Source of the DNA: Bacillus sp. SM2101
GTDB taxonomy: Bacteria; Bacillota; Bacilli; Bacillales; SM2101
Direction: 5' to 3'
Length of the DNA: 32,362 nucleotides
Assembly (NCBI RefSeq): GCF_018588585.1
Contig: NZ_JAEUFG010000040.1
Span: 1 to 32,362 of the forward strand
A program made the position numbers and the translations under genes. Positions 22,929 to 31,538 of the stretch are shown in pieces. The first letter of the stretch is position 1; every line of letters starts with the position of its first letter. The notes under the pieces were generated by a model. It was not told where the DNA came from and searched no databases. It saw only the letters and a program-made list of their open reading frames with translations.

Positions 22929-25865
22929 TTAAACACCTATAAATTTAGATCGTTGTTGATCTAATTGCTCACGCTTTAGGTAACGTCTATTCGGACGCAG
23001 CGGGATGAGGTCATTTGGATCTTGTCTTGGAGTATATTGAACTTCTTTTTCTTCAGTACTCGTAATTAATTTGGTTACACTCTCAATATGATTTCCTTTT
23101 ACTAAGCTATTGTCTTTAATGTTATATGTTGTTGAATACCTTTGATTAATCTTTAATGAAGAATCGCCTTTTCCATATGGAGAAACACGATAAGATTGAC
23201 CACTCTTGTCTTTCATTACTAAATAGCTCTTATCACGTTCAACAATTTGCTCGACCTTATTACTACCATTATTCGTTGCAATTTCAGAGATAGTAAATTG
23301 TCTTGAATCCACATTATGATTAAACGGTATATATTCATCAAATTTTGTCTCTTTGAATTTAGTAGCTTTATTTCCAATAAGAGAATTTGGATTAATCGAA
23401 GGTTGTCTTGAAACAGTAATTTTACCACCACTTGAATCTATTTTATGGAACTGGTTAGTAGAAACAATTTGGCTATCTTGTATATCTAGATTTTGAAATA
23501 CCTTCTCTCCCGCCTTGATAAGTGGATCTCCTGTACCAATTTGAGAACCAACTTTTGTATCCCCCTTTGTGTCAGTCATTTGAATGTATGATTGATCATT
23601 TGTTACAACCATTTGTAATGCTTCATCAGCTATATAAACCTCATTTTTCCTTGACGCAGGGTTAAAGACCTTTTTGGTTTGAACTTGTGTTGCAATCTCA
23701 CCTACTTCTAGAGCTTGGTGTTCAGCTGCTTCTTTAAACCTTCCCTTTTGTTCAACTCTTTGGGCTGATTTAAGATATCCAGTTCTTCCCATTACTGTTC
23801 CACTCGTATATGCTTGTCTATTACGAGAGTCCTCATGACGCTCAATTGGATCATCTACTTGGTGTTCTACAAAATTATTAAATCCTTGCTTGACGGCTTC
23901 CACAGAGCCACTTTTCATTCCAGAAACAGAATTGAAAACAACATTTGAAGAACCAACCATCTCATTTCCTATCGTTTCAGAAAGATACCCTTGTTTAAAG
24001 CCAGCTACCGCACCTGTTGCAGCAGCACCTATTTTACTATCTTTAATATCTTCATATAATTCTTTTGCACCTGAATGTTCTACAAACCCTTTTGTAGTAC
24101 CCTTGATAAATCCTCCAGCTCCTTGAAGTCCAACAGCACCATGCTGAATTATTTTATTTGCATTGCTCAAATCTGCTTTGGCTTTATCTGGAACAATACT
24201 TCTAGCGTCCATAAGGTTTTTATCATATTGTTGAGGTTCAATATTGTTCCATTTTTCAAGTGCTTGGTCATTAGTCATCCCATTAGCCATATCTGCGTTC
24301 ATCTGTTGGGACTTTTGCTTTTCGGTCATTTGACTTGCAACATGTCTAGAAACAGCTTCAGTGTTTACTTTACCGCTTTGACCAATTACCCCACCTCTAT
24401 CTATTAAACCTTCTAAGTTATCCTGTGCTTCCCTTCTAAATGCATTATGTTGGTTTCTCTTTTCTGCATCCCATACCTTATCAAGTTCATCACCAGCAAA
24501 ACCTCGACTCTTTATGTCTTGTAATTTCTTTAAACCTCCATTTTCGTCATGAGCCCATTGATCTAACTTATTCTCAGCCATTAGATCAGCTAATTGTCCT
24601 TTAGAGACATCGTTTTTCATTTCACTAATACCATCTTTAAGACTTCGTTTTAGTGTTGAGGCAGGTCCATATCCAATTCTTCCTGATACACCTCCTGTAA
24701 CATCACCAACAATACTACCTGCAGTTGCACCTGCTATAGACCCAGCTGGCCCCATAGGTGATCCAATAAATGACCCTGCAACGCCACCAAACATTTTTCC
24801 ACCTTTAGACATAATTTCACCAGCCCGCAACATTCGCTCTCCACGTGATGTTGGAGATAAAGCTTCGCCTTGTATACCTGTATTCGAAGAATCAGTAGCT
24901 GAACCTTTTTTTCTCTGGTCTAGAGCTTTAGAACCTGCACTTTTTATTGATTCCATAACTCCTTTGTCACCTAATGCTCCTTTTACTGAACCATAAGCTC
25001 CTGCAAGGGCGGATAAACCAAACATGGCACCTGTTTTATTCATCGCACCATGCAATGAACCTCCCATTCCTAATAAGCCTTTTATTGCTTCACCAGTAGG
25101 GATAAAAATAATCATCATAAGCAAATGCTTCAAGTCTATATCAGAGTCTCCAGAAGCAGTTAGGGTTGAAGAAGTAATTATCCAAAATAAAGCTGCATGA
25201 ATGGACTGAACAAATGTTATCCCAATTATTTCTTTAAACCACGACAGAGTTATTGATTTTGTCTGAGGGAATAACCAAAGAGTAACAATTAATGGAGATG
25301 CTATTACTAATATCATCAAGGATAATGCCCGCATCGCGTAGTACATCATCGCCCAAATTCCAAGTCCAATTTGAACAAATTGAATAAGAATCCAGTATAG
25401 AAGATCATCAATTGGGTTTAAATTCGTTCCATTCTCGAGCATTGGTGTATAGTTTTGTTCAAAAAAACTAACAATTGCACCGTTAGCTGTAAAAATCACA
25501 TCAAATATTGTTCCTAAGTTGGCTAAAAGAAAACCTACGATCAACCAGTCAGTCAAAGACTGAATTACAGCACTTCGATTACTAGGATTTATCCCAGACT
25601 TTGATATGTGATAACCTGAATAAATAACTCCAGCAACTAAAAATGTGACTGATATGACTGTAAACATATTCATTCCTGGGGCAATTACTCCAACCATATC
25701 GTCTTGTGAAAAAGTAGAGTAAACCATGTTATCATCTTGTAGGCCAAATATGTATTCTTCAAATCCTGATAAAATATCGAAAATCGGACTAAACAGAGTG
25801 TTAAATAATGCAGCGATAATAGATGCAATTATTTCTCCTAATCCCTCTAGTGCATTTTCAATCAA
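22929..25865 (-). CDS. VirB6/TrbL-like channel protein with long hydrophilic tail
   Basis: 978 residues from the TTG at 25865, preceded by AAGGGAGGGAGTAAT; a GTG six codons earlier overlaps that site. The first 300 residues contain several membrane helices (about 8-30, 70-95, 120-140, 160-190, 195-215, 225-250), as in polytopic VirB6/TrbL proteins. The following region is Gly/Ala-rich (about 330-400, GGVAGSFIGSPMGPAGSIAG). The last 550 residues are hydrophilic and repetitive in character. This is the layout of the large membrane proteins next to VirB4 in Gram-positive conjugation operons. The tail may reach into the cytoplasm or the wall. Family inferred from topology and position. Confidence 0.75.
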   Translation of the reverse strand: MIENALEGLGEIIASIIAALFNTLFSPIFDILSGFEEYIFGLQDDNMVYSTFSQDDMVGVIAPGMNMFTVISVTFLVAGVIYSGYHISKSGINPSNRSAVIQSLTDWLIVGFLLANLGTIFDVIFTANGAIVSFFEQNYTPMLENGTNLNPIDDLLYWILIQFVQIGLGIWAMMYYAMRALSLMILVIASPLIVTLWLFPQTKSITLSWFKEIIGITFVQSIHAALFWIITSSTLTASGDSDIDLKHLLMMIIFIPTGEAIKGLLGMGGSLHGAMNKTGAMFGLSALAGAYGSVKGALGDKGVMESIKSAGSKALDQRKKGSATDSSNTGIQGEALSPTSRGERMLRAGEIMSKGGKMFGGVAGSFIGSPMGPAGSIAGATAGSIVGDVTGGVSGRIGYGPASTLKRSLKDGISEMKNDVSKGQLADLMAENKLDQWAHDENGGLKKLQDIKSRGFAGDELDKVWDAEKRNQHNAFRREAQDNLEGLIDRGGVIGQSGKVNTEAVSRHVASQMTEKQKSQQMNADMANGMTNDQALEKWNNIEPQQYDKNLMDARSIVPDKAKADLSNANKIIQHGAVGLQGAGGFIKGTTKGFVEHSGAKELYEDIKDSKIGAAATGAVAGFKQGYLSETIGNEMVGSSNVVFNSVSGMKSGSVEAVKQGFNNFVEHQVDDPIERHEDSRNRQAYTSGTVMGRTGYLKSAQRVEQKGRFKEAAEHQALEVGEIATQVQTKKVFNPASRKNEVYIADEALQMVVTNDQSYIQMTDTKGDTKVGSQIGTGDPLIKAGEKVFQNLDIQDSQIVSTNQFHKIDSSGGKITVSRQPSINPNSLIGNKATKFKETKFDEYIPFNHNVDSRQFTISEIATNNGSNKVEQIVERDKSYLVMKDKSGQSYRVSPYGKGDSSLKINQRYSTTYNIKDNSLVKGNHIESVTKLITSTEEKEVQYTPRQDPNDLIPLRPNRRYLKREQLDQQRSKFIGV

Positions 25866-25886
25866 ATTACTCCCTCCCTTCACTAT

Positions 25887-27980
25887 TTATGCATGTTTTA
25901 AGAGCTGTTTCCGTTTCAACATCTCCTGCAATCTAGCTTCATTCGATTCAATGAAAATGAATTCTTCATCTGAAGGGTTGGTTTTAAGCCAAATTCGATT
26001 ATTTCCAAAGCGTAAGATCCCTTCGCCTTTTTCAGGATTTCCAAACAAGATATCTATCTCTCCATCAGTCAGGGAGAAATTCTCCTTTATTCTCTTTAAA
26101 TCAATTGGATTTTGTTGCATAAATAACATTGTAAAGGTAGATGTAACAATACCTCGGGCTTTTTTATTCTCTAATAACCGCACAAAGTCTTGGGAAGCGA
26201 ATACTAAACCACCATTTCGTTTCCTAATTCTTCTTGCTACTCGTTCGAAAAATGATACGGTTTGTTCATTATCAACAAATTGCCATAGTTCATCAGCATA
26301 TATAAATTTCCTTTTCAGTGCATTCTCACTATTTTTTGCAAAGTGCTCCCAGCTGTAATTTAATAAAACATGGTAGGCGATTGGTCTAAGAAACCCTTCC
26401 TCCATCTCACTAATGTTAAAGTTAACCAATCTAGAAGTCTCCAAGGATTGTGTTACTCCTCTTCCTAAGTAGGTTTGACCGTCAAAAATAGGTTTGCTTC
26501 CTGTTCTTAAAAATGGCTTTAGTGAAACTATTAGCCTCTGTGCTTTTTCATTATCACCGTTTGCTTCAACGATCTCTTTATAAATATCCATTAATTCTGG
26601 TTCTCTTTTTCTTTTTTGCTTTCCTTGTATAATGTGACCATCTATCATTTCCATGCCATCTTCAAATAGAGAATCTGGATGTGTAGTATATTTCTTATTT
26701 TCTAAAAAGACTTTAGTCACAGCATCCTCAACAAAACTACGCTCAAATGCGTCTAAACCGTGATCTTCTTTTCCTCTGATGATAATATCGAAAAAATCTA
26801 GTAATTCGTTTATTTTTTCTCTAAGCGGAACAAAACGTAAATATTTTCTCCCGTCCCTTTCTATAACCTCTTTATCATCACCATCCATTAGTAATTCTAA
26901 TTCTTCATCATCTTTATCATCTAATGGAATATCAGAATAATTGATTGCACAAGGGTTTATTCTAATATCAGATTCCTCAGATATATCAAGGTTTATCCCA
27001 CCTAATCGACGAGTAAGTCTTCTAAACTCCCCTTCAGGGTCGATAATTACTGACCAAACATTTCCACCAGCCATTTCTCTAGCAATCTTTAATTTCATTG
27101 CTAATGACTTTCCACTTCCAGGAATGCCGAATATACCCATGTTGTAATTTTGTGGTCGATAATCATCGTTCCCAAAACTATTAATGAATTCAATTTGCCC
27201 AGTGATCTTATTTACTCCAATAGGTACTCCACCTATATACCGTCCTGCCCCACTTATAAATGGTGAAAATGTAGACAACGCACGTCTATCAATATTTCTG
27301 TATGCATCCTTTAAATAGTTCTTTCCTAGAGGAAGTGTACTTAAATAACCATCCTTTACCCTTGAATATGCAGGTGCTAAAGTAAAAAACTTTCCGTTAA
27401 ATTCATCATCTAATGCTTCGCTAAACCGATCTAAAGATTTTTCATTTTCGGCATAAAGGGTTGCTAAAACTGCAACTTGATACATATCATTTTCAGAGAA
27501 TTGAATCTCATCCATAAGTACTTCAGTATCCATTATCTTTGTCTTATACTCATTAATTGCGTCAATATTTCCTCGCTTATTTTGCCAACTCAGATTTGAC
27601 TGAAGCATTGTCATTTGCTTTTGCAGAGACCTTATTGCATGAGTCTTTTTAACTTTGTGAATATCAACTAGTACATCAATCTCCCCAGAAGATAGCATTG
27701 AATTAATCCAATCTGTTTGTAATTTTCTCGGATATCCCTCGCGAGGAATGAATAGTGGTCTGAAAAATGTACGACTACCGAGGGTTTGCTTTATAACCCC
27801 TTTGTCTTCATCCTTAATAGTAATACCGTTAGGCGAGATTAAGTCCCAAATTGTAGGTTTGCTATCTAGTTGATATGCAATATCTTCGTTATTATTATCT
27901 TTCTCTTTTGTAGGTTTAGGTTGTTGTGATTTCTTTGGAGAATTAGCTTGCTTTTTCGTCTTTTTCTTGAAGATCCCCAT
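25887..27980 (-). CDS. VirB4/TraC-family conjugation ATPase
   Basis: 697 residues from the ATG at 27980 (GGAGATGATTGAGA upstream; the TTG two codons earlier is too close to it). Walker A is GIFGIPGSGKS at about 282-292. Walker B is FIYADELWQF, and RRIRKRNGGLVFASQDF is the downstream sensor region. This energises assembly of the conjugation pilus and channel at the inner face of the membrane. The N-terminal VirB4 region is short here because part of it is encoded by the separate upstream gene, which overlaps by 38 bp. The order pilin, PrgI, N-domain protein, VirB4, VirB6, M23 is standard for Gram-positive type IV systems. Confidence 0.93.
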   Translation of the reverse strand: MGIFKKKTKKQANSPKKSQQPKPTKEKDNNNEDIAYQLDSKPTIWDLISPNGITIKDEDKGVIKQTLGSRTFFRPLFIPREGYPRKLQTDWINSMLSSGEIDVLVDIHKVKKTHAIRSLQKQMTMLQSNLSWQNKRGNIDAINEYKTKIMDTEVLMDEIQFSENDMYQVAVLATLYAENEKSLDRFSEALDDEFNGKFFTLAPAYSRVKDGYLSTLPLGKNYLKDAYRNIDRRALSTFSPFISGAGRYIGGVPIGVNKITGQIEFINSFGNDDYRPQNYNMGIFGIPGSGKSLAMKLKIAREMAGGNVWSVIIDPEGEFRRLTRRLGGINLDISEESDIRINPCAINYSDIPLDDKDDEELELLMDGDDKEVIERDGRKYLRFVPLREKINELLDFFDIIIRGKEDHGLDAFERSFVEDAVTKVFLENKKYTTHPDSLFEDGMEMIDGHIIQGKQKRKREPELMDIYKEIVEANGDNEKAQRLIVSLKPFLRTGSKPIFDGQTYLGRGVTQSLETSRLVNFNISEMEEGFLRPIAYHVLLNYSWEHFAKNSENALKRKFIYADELWQFVDNEQTVSFFERVARRIRKRNGGLVFASQDFVRLLENKKARGIVTSTFTMLFMQQNPIDLKRIKENFSLTDGEIDILFGNPEKGEGILRFGNNRIWLKTNPSDEEFIFIESNEARLQEMLKRKQLLKHA

Positions 27981-28854
27981 TCTCAATCATCTCCTTCACT
28001 AGTTCTATCCTTCTTTGGCTTTGTTCAGATGTAACATATAAAGATAATTTCTCTCGATCAACCATATCTTTAAACTGATGTTTCACAGCTTTTTTTCTGT
28101 TGAATGTGTAATACAATAAGTTAATAAGACCTTCAGTGGTTAACAAATCTATTTCAACTTTCGCTTTATGAAGTGCAGATTTGGCTGTATTAAACCTTCT
28201 ATATAACTCCTGAAACGCTTTATCTAATATTTTTTCTTCTCTTTCTTCATCAGTATCTGCTTCAATGCTGTTGTTAGGTACTTGATAAGTAAATAGAATA
28301 TATCGCTTTGTATCATATCTAGGTGTATTTGTTTGAAAGTTTGCAAGGTCTTCAAGCATTGAAACCCCATATTGGTATGCTGCTGCTGGTAAATCTTCTT
28401 GTGATGTCATATTTTTTTGAATCTCTTCAATTGGTTCAGTTAAATCAATATAACGGTTTTGAAAGTATAGTTTAGTAGGGTAATCAATCTGAGCAAGCCA
28501 ACGCTCTACTTCTACATCAATAGCTTCTTGTTCATGTTGGCTTAGCAGAAAGTAGTTAACGGGAGTAACTTCAGCTATTAATACAAATTCATTATTGGTC
28601 AACCGGATCATGTGCTCTGTTATATCTTCAAAATCTTCTAGCAGTTCTTCAAAAAGATCAGGGTCATCTTCAATGTAACCCGTATTTTTCTTTTGTTTAC
28701 TTTTGACACTGTTTGAACTTGCAGGAGGTTTTCTATTTTGCTTGTTTTTCTTAGCTTTTTTCTTCCCCCATGGAATCAATGGCTCTTTTGAAATTGTTCT
28801 TACAAATATCCAAGCAACTATTGCAAATATAACAGCATATATAAGTACGCTCAC
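27943..28854 (-). CDS. VirB4 N-domain-like conjugation protein, membrane anchored
   Basis: 303 residues from the GTG at 28854, which has GGAGGATTTGAA upstream; the start overlaps the stop of the PrgI gene (GTGA). A transmembrane segment at residues 2-20 (SVLIYAVIFAIVAWIFV) is followed by a Lys-rich linker. The remainder resembles the N-terminal part of VirB4/TraC proteins: EFVLIAEVTPVNYFLLS, then VERWLAQIDYP, YRRFNTAKSAL and LTTEGLINLLYYTFNRK. Splitting this domain from the ATPase is seen in some Gram-positive elements. It would tether the ATPase to the membrane. The 3' end overlaps the VirB4 gene by 38 bp. Confidence 0.75.
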   Translation of the reverse strand: MSVLIYAVIFAIVAWIFVRTISKEPLIPWGKKKAKKNKQNRKPPASSNSVKSKQKKNTGYIEDDPDLFEELLEDFEDITEHMIRLTNNEFVLIAEVTPVNYFLLSQHEQEAIDVEVERWLAQIDYPTKLYFQNRYIDLTEPIEEIQKNMTSQEDLPAAAYQYGVSMLEDLANFQTNTPRYDTKRYILFTYQVPNNSIEADTDEEREEKILDKAFQELYRRFNTAKSALHKAKVEIDLLTTEGLINLLYYTFNRKKAVKHQFKDMVDREKLSLYVTSEQSQRRIELVKEMIENGDLQEKDEKAS

Positions 28855-29201
28855 TTCAAATCCTCCATCCAATCTGTAGAATTACTTCCTTTTCTCCATA
28901 CGCCTCTTTGTGATGAAGCACTCATTTTTGTTAATAGATACCTATCAAAAAACATGTGATACTTTCCTTTTTTTAAGAATGCTAAAGGAAGTATGACTGC
29001 AACTACCGGAATTGTAGAAATAATAGAAGCTATTAAGGCAAGAACCCAATTAATTGTAGAAAAAAACGTAAACACTGGGCCGATGTAAGCACCAATTACA
29101 AAAAATCCAACTAATAGATAAATTAGCTGTCGCATCGATATAAATCCCAATATAACTTTTTGTTCTGAGCTCATATCTTCTGGAACCGTCTCACGTCTCA
29201 T
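28851..29201 (-). CDS. PrgI-family conjugation membrane protein
   Basis: 116 residues from the ATG at 29201 (AAAGGATGATAGAT upstream). The start RETVPEDMSSEQKVILGFISMRQLIYLL is typical of PrgI proteins, which begin with a short cytoplasmic V-P-x-D motif followed by GxxxRQL and two closely spaced membrane helices (about 26-47 and 52-75). A basic C-terminal segment (FLKKGKYHMFFDRYL) follows. PrgI is the VirB3-like partner of VirB4. It is in the operon between the pilin, with a strong hairpin in between, and the split VirB4 N-domain. Confidence 0.85.
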   Translation of the reverse strand: MRRETVPEDMSSEQKVILGFISMRQLIYLLVGFFVIGAYIGPVFTFFSTINWVLALIASIISTIPVVAVILPLAFLKKGKYHMFFDRYLLTKMSASSQRGVWRKGSNSTDWMEDLK

Positions 29202-29244
29202 ATCTATCATCCTTTGTTTTCATCATTTAAAATTGTTTTTATTA

Positions 29245-29283
29245 ATAACATTCCCCCCTCTTAAAAAGAGGGGGGAATGTTAT
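29245..29283 (-). terminator. 18-bp perfect hairpin between pilin and PrgI genes
   Basis: ATAACATTCCCCCCTCTT (29245-29262) pairs perfectly with AAGAGGGGGGAATGTTAT (29266-29283) across a 3-base loop. On the coding strand the 3' side continues TAATAAAAAC, so there is no clean U-run. The position, 17 bases after the pilin stop, suits a partial terminator or an RNA-stabilising structure that keeps pilin transcript above the rest. Confidence 0.8.
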
Positions 29284-29299
29284 GTTGTTGTTTTATCTT

Positions 29300-29680
29300 T
29301 TAACCACCTAGACCTGTGATCCAACCTGCTATATCATAGGCTTTTACTATAACGAGTCCCCCTACAAACGCCATTGCTAAACCAACAAATGCTTGTGAAC
29401 GAGCTTCAGGTTTAGATTGAGCAGCTGATAGTTTAATACCCGCAAAGATTAGGCATGCGATTACCCAGAAACCACCAGCACCCATTAAAAGATAGATAAT
29501 TGTATTCATATTGCCGAATAATCCATCAGTATCAATGTTTCCATCAGGACCATCTTCTGCTCGATTCTGTGCTTCTTTAAAAGCATCTACATTAGCGGAT
29601 GCTCCTTCTGGTGCCACTGTAATAACGGCAGTAAAAGCAAAAATTGCAGCTAAAAACAGAATAATAGCTTTCTTATTCAC
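29300..29680 (-). CDS. VirB2/TrbC-like conjugation pilin
   Basis: 126 residues from the GTG at 29680, which has an ideal AAAGGAGGTGTGAAGCA before it; a longer ORF starts nine codons upstream but contains that ribosome binding site. A signal-peptide-like segment (about 4-29, ending near ASANVDA) is followed by an acidic linker, then two hydrophobic helices (about 57-79 and 91-117) with GIKLSAAQSKPEARSQAF between them. This is the prepilin pattern. It is the first gene of the conjugation operon. A strong terminator structure lies directly upstream of its ribosome binding site. Confidence 0.8.
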   Translation of the reverse strand: MNKKAIILFLAAIFAFTAVITVAPEGASANVDAFKEAQNRAEDGPDGNIDTDGLFGNMNTIIYLLMGAGGFWVIACLIFAGIKLSAAQSKPEARSQAFVGLAMAFVGGLVIVKAYDIAGWITGLGG

Positions 29681-29707
29681 TGCTTCACACCTCCTTTCTG
29701 AAAACAC

Positions 29708-29780
29708 AAAAAAACCCCTGCTCAGTACACAAGTAAAGAAATGTGTTCAAAACACTTCTTTTACTTATACTTAGCAGGGG
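29708..29780 (-). terminator. Terminator directly upstream of the pilin gene
   Basis: On the minus strand CCCCTGCT (29780-29773) pairs with AGCAGGGG (29722-29715), with further pairing inside between the AAGTAAAAGAAGTG and TTTCTTTACTT segments, followed by seven Ts (29714-29708). Only 28 bases separate the T run from the pilin GTG, so no promoter fits in between. Transcription of the operon must either pass this structure or come from a start within it. Confidence 0.8.
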
Positions 29781-29828
29781 ATTCCTGTTCTAAATATGTA
29801 TAAAATTTTAAAGCTTACAACTTATTTG

Positions 29829-29842
29829 GAGGGAATTCCCTC
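29829..29842 (-). promoter_or_regulatory. 14-bp palindrome at the candidate operon start
   Basis: GAGGGAATTCCCTC is a perfect palindrome. On the minus strand it begins 8 bases after the candidate -10 at 29856-29851, that is over the expected transcription start, a usual place for a repressor operator. Confidence 0.5.
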
Positions 29843-29850
29843 TTTCTATA

Positions 29851-29879
29851 AATATAATAGAATAAAAACCAAAAAGCAA
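29851..29879 (-). promoter_or_regulatory. Candidate promoter of the conjugation operon
   Basis: On the minus strand TTGCTT (29879-29874), 17 bases, then TATATT (29856-29851). The -35 is weak (three of six) and the -10 good (five of six). It would give a leader of about 165 bases that contains the palindrome and the terminator before the pilin gene. Confidence 0.4.
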
Positions 29880-29984
29880 CTATAAATCTACAAATTGGAA
29901 GTAATAATAGATTACAATTACACTTTGTGATTTTGATTCAGGGGTTGCTATCTAATCTATAAACTATGATTCAATTCAAAAGTG

Positions 29985-30260
29985 TTAGTTCTTCACAGCT
30001 TCCTTAAACTCTTTACCAGGCTTAAAAGCCGGTGCTTTACTAGCAGCGATTTCAATTTCTTCACCAGTTTGTGGATTACGCCCTTTACGCGCAGAACGTT
30101 CACGAACTTCAAAAGTTCCAAATCCCAGAAGAGAAACCTTTTCTCCATTTTGTAACGTGTTACTAATTGCACTGAATACTGCTTCTAGTGCTTTACCAGC
30201 ATCTTTCTTACTTAATTCTGCTTTTTCAGATACTGAGTTTATTAGTTCTGTTTTATTCAT
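29985..30260 (-). CDS. HU-family DNA-binding protein
   Basis: 91 residues, the normal HU length. [20 protein letters not shown], then the signature [24 protein letters not shown] with the DNA-bending arm, and [15 protein letters not shown] at the end. AGAAAGGTGGAAATAAA precedes the ATG. It would coat and bend element DNA. A copy next to a conjugation operon and an Hfq paralogue suggests a plasmid or element-borne silencer-like paralogue rather than the chromosomal gene, which normally has other neighbours. It is on the same strand as the conjugation operon, about 300 bp upstream of the pilin gene. Confidence 0.95.
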   Translation of the reverse strand: MNKTELINSVSEKAELSKKDAGKALEAVFSAISNTLQNGEKVSLLGFGTFEVRERSARKGRNPQTGEEIEIAASKAPAFKPGKEFKEAVKN

Positions 30261-30347
30261 TTTATTTCCACCTTTCTATGTAACGTACTATATCATATCA
30301 GATCGATTAGTCTATGTGAACCTCGTTATCTCTACATTTGGTTACTA

Positions 30348-31232
30348 TTATTTCTCACAAGCCCATCCATCTTTATCACGATCATGTTTAGATGCATATG
30401 CAGGATGGTCTGATCCAACTCCGTTAGGGTAAACTTTTCTTAATTCTGTACAATTCTTAAATGATTCCACTTGAACTACATTATTTGATGAGCTATCGTT
30501 TGCTTGGTTATCAGAAGTATAGTCTGCAGTAGAAGCTACTTCCTCTCCATCTAGATCACCTTTCGTTGTTCCATTTTCACCAAATCCCCATAATCCTTGC
30601 TTTTTTTCACGTGCTTCCCTAGCAAACTTTACAAAATGTTCACTGTACTTTACATCAGGAGGATAAGTTGAAGGTTCTGCAAACCCATTAATGACTAAAT
30701 CTGCATTAAACATTTTTGATCTAATCTCTGATTCATCCATGTCGTCAACAGGAACACCTTGCCACACAATACGAAGGTATCTACCATACTTGTCTTTATC
30801 AGATACGTCCTTTTGGATCCATACAACTTTACCTTCAAGATTATTTTTTGTGTATTCACTTGCTTCTTTTCCGTATTCCTCAATTTTAGTGGTTGATTCA
30901 GGTGTATTTACTCCAACTAGACGAATTTTCCGGCCGTCTGCAAGTTCTATCGTATCACCATCTACAACTCTACTAACAGTGGCTATTTCTAAATGGAAAC
31001 GTTTAGCTAATTCTTCTTGCTCTTTTTCTTTTTCAAGTTCCTCTAATAGTTTTTTAGCTTATTCATCCTGTTCAGCTAATATTTCTTTCTCATTATCTTT
31101 ATTTTCTATTGTTGTTTCGATCTTTTCTTCTGATATATTGTCCAATGGTGCTGAACTTGACGTATTAGTACAACCAATAATGAATATAGATAGTAACATG
31201 CCTATAATAATTAACAACCCATTTTTCTTCAC
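30348..31232 (-). pseudogene. Thermonuclease-Excalibur lipoprotein, one in-frame stop
   Basis: The GTG at 31232 (GGTGGGGGATATT upstream) starts KKNGLLIIIGMLLSIFIIGC, a lipoprotein signal with lipobox IIGC. After 57 residues a TAA at 31059-31061 interrupts the frame. The same frame then continues with a coiled segment, the SNase domain (VSRVVDGDTIELADGRKIRL, then GVNTPES, later DKYGRYLRIV and GFAEPSTYPP) and a C-terminal Excalibur domain with DRDKDGWACEK. Apart from this stop the gene looks intact, about 294 codons. An intact protein would be a cell-surface calcium-dependent nuclease. Whether the stop is a real mutation, read-through or a sequencing error cannot be told. Confidence 0.85.
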
Positions 31233-31265
31233 AATATCCCCCACCACATCATAATTTATAAATAA

Positions 31266-31496
31266 TCATCTTTGTTTTTTAGTAGTTGTATTATTTACAA
31301 CAGTAGAAATAGCATGTTTATATACTAGTTGCTGCTTTCCCTCTACTTCTACAAGTACAGTAAAAGTATCAAAATCGATTACATGACACCTAAACTGAAA
31401 GCCCCCACCCAAGATTATTGTAACAAGCGATTGATTTTCTTTCGCTTCTAAAAGTTGAGTATCTTGTTGAATGACTTGACCTTTATTAGTTTTCAT
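31266..31496 (-). CDS. Hfq paralogue (Sm-like RNA chaperone)
   Basis: 76 residues. The Sm fold is recognisable: DTQLLEAKENQSLVTIILGGGFQFRCHVIDFDTFTV, then VEVEGKQQLVYKHAIST, where YKHAI is the Sm2 signature of Hfq. The usual N-terminal NxQ RNA-binding segment is altered (QDTQLLEAKENQS), so distal or rim contacts may differ. GAAGGTTACAAT precedes the ATG. Plasmid-borne Hfq copies are known in the Bacillus cereus group, for example the third Hfq on pXO1. It may regulate element RNAs. It is on the same strand as the nuclease gene, 33 bp upstream of it. Confidence 0.88.
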   Translation of the reverse strand: MKTNKGQVIQQDTQLLEAKENQSLVTIILGGGFQFRCHVIDFDTFTVLVEVEGKQQLVYKHAISTVVNNTTTKKQR

Positions 31497-31538
31497 ATTG
31501 TAACCTTCTTTCTATTTATGATTATTTGGTCTTTTTTT

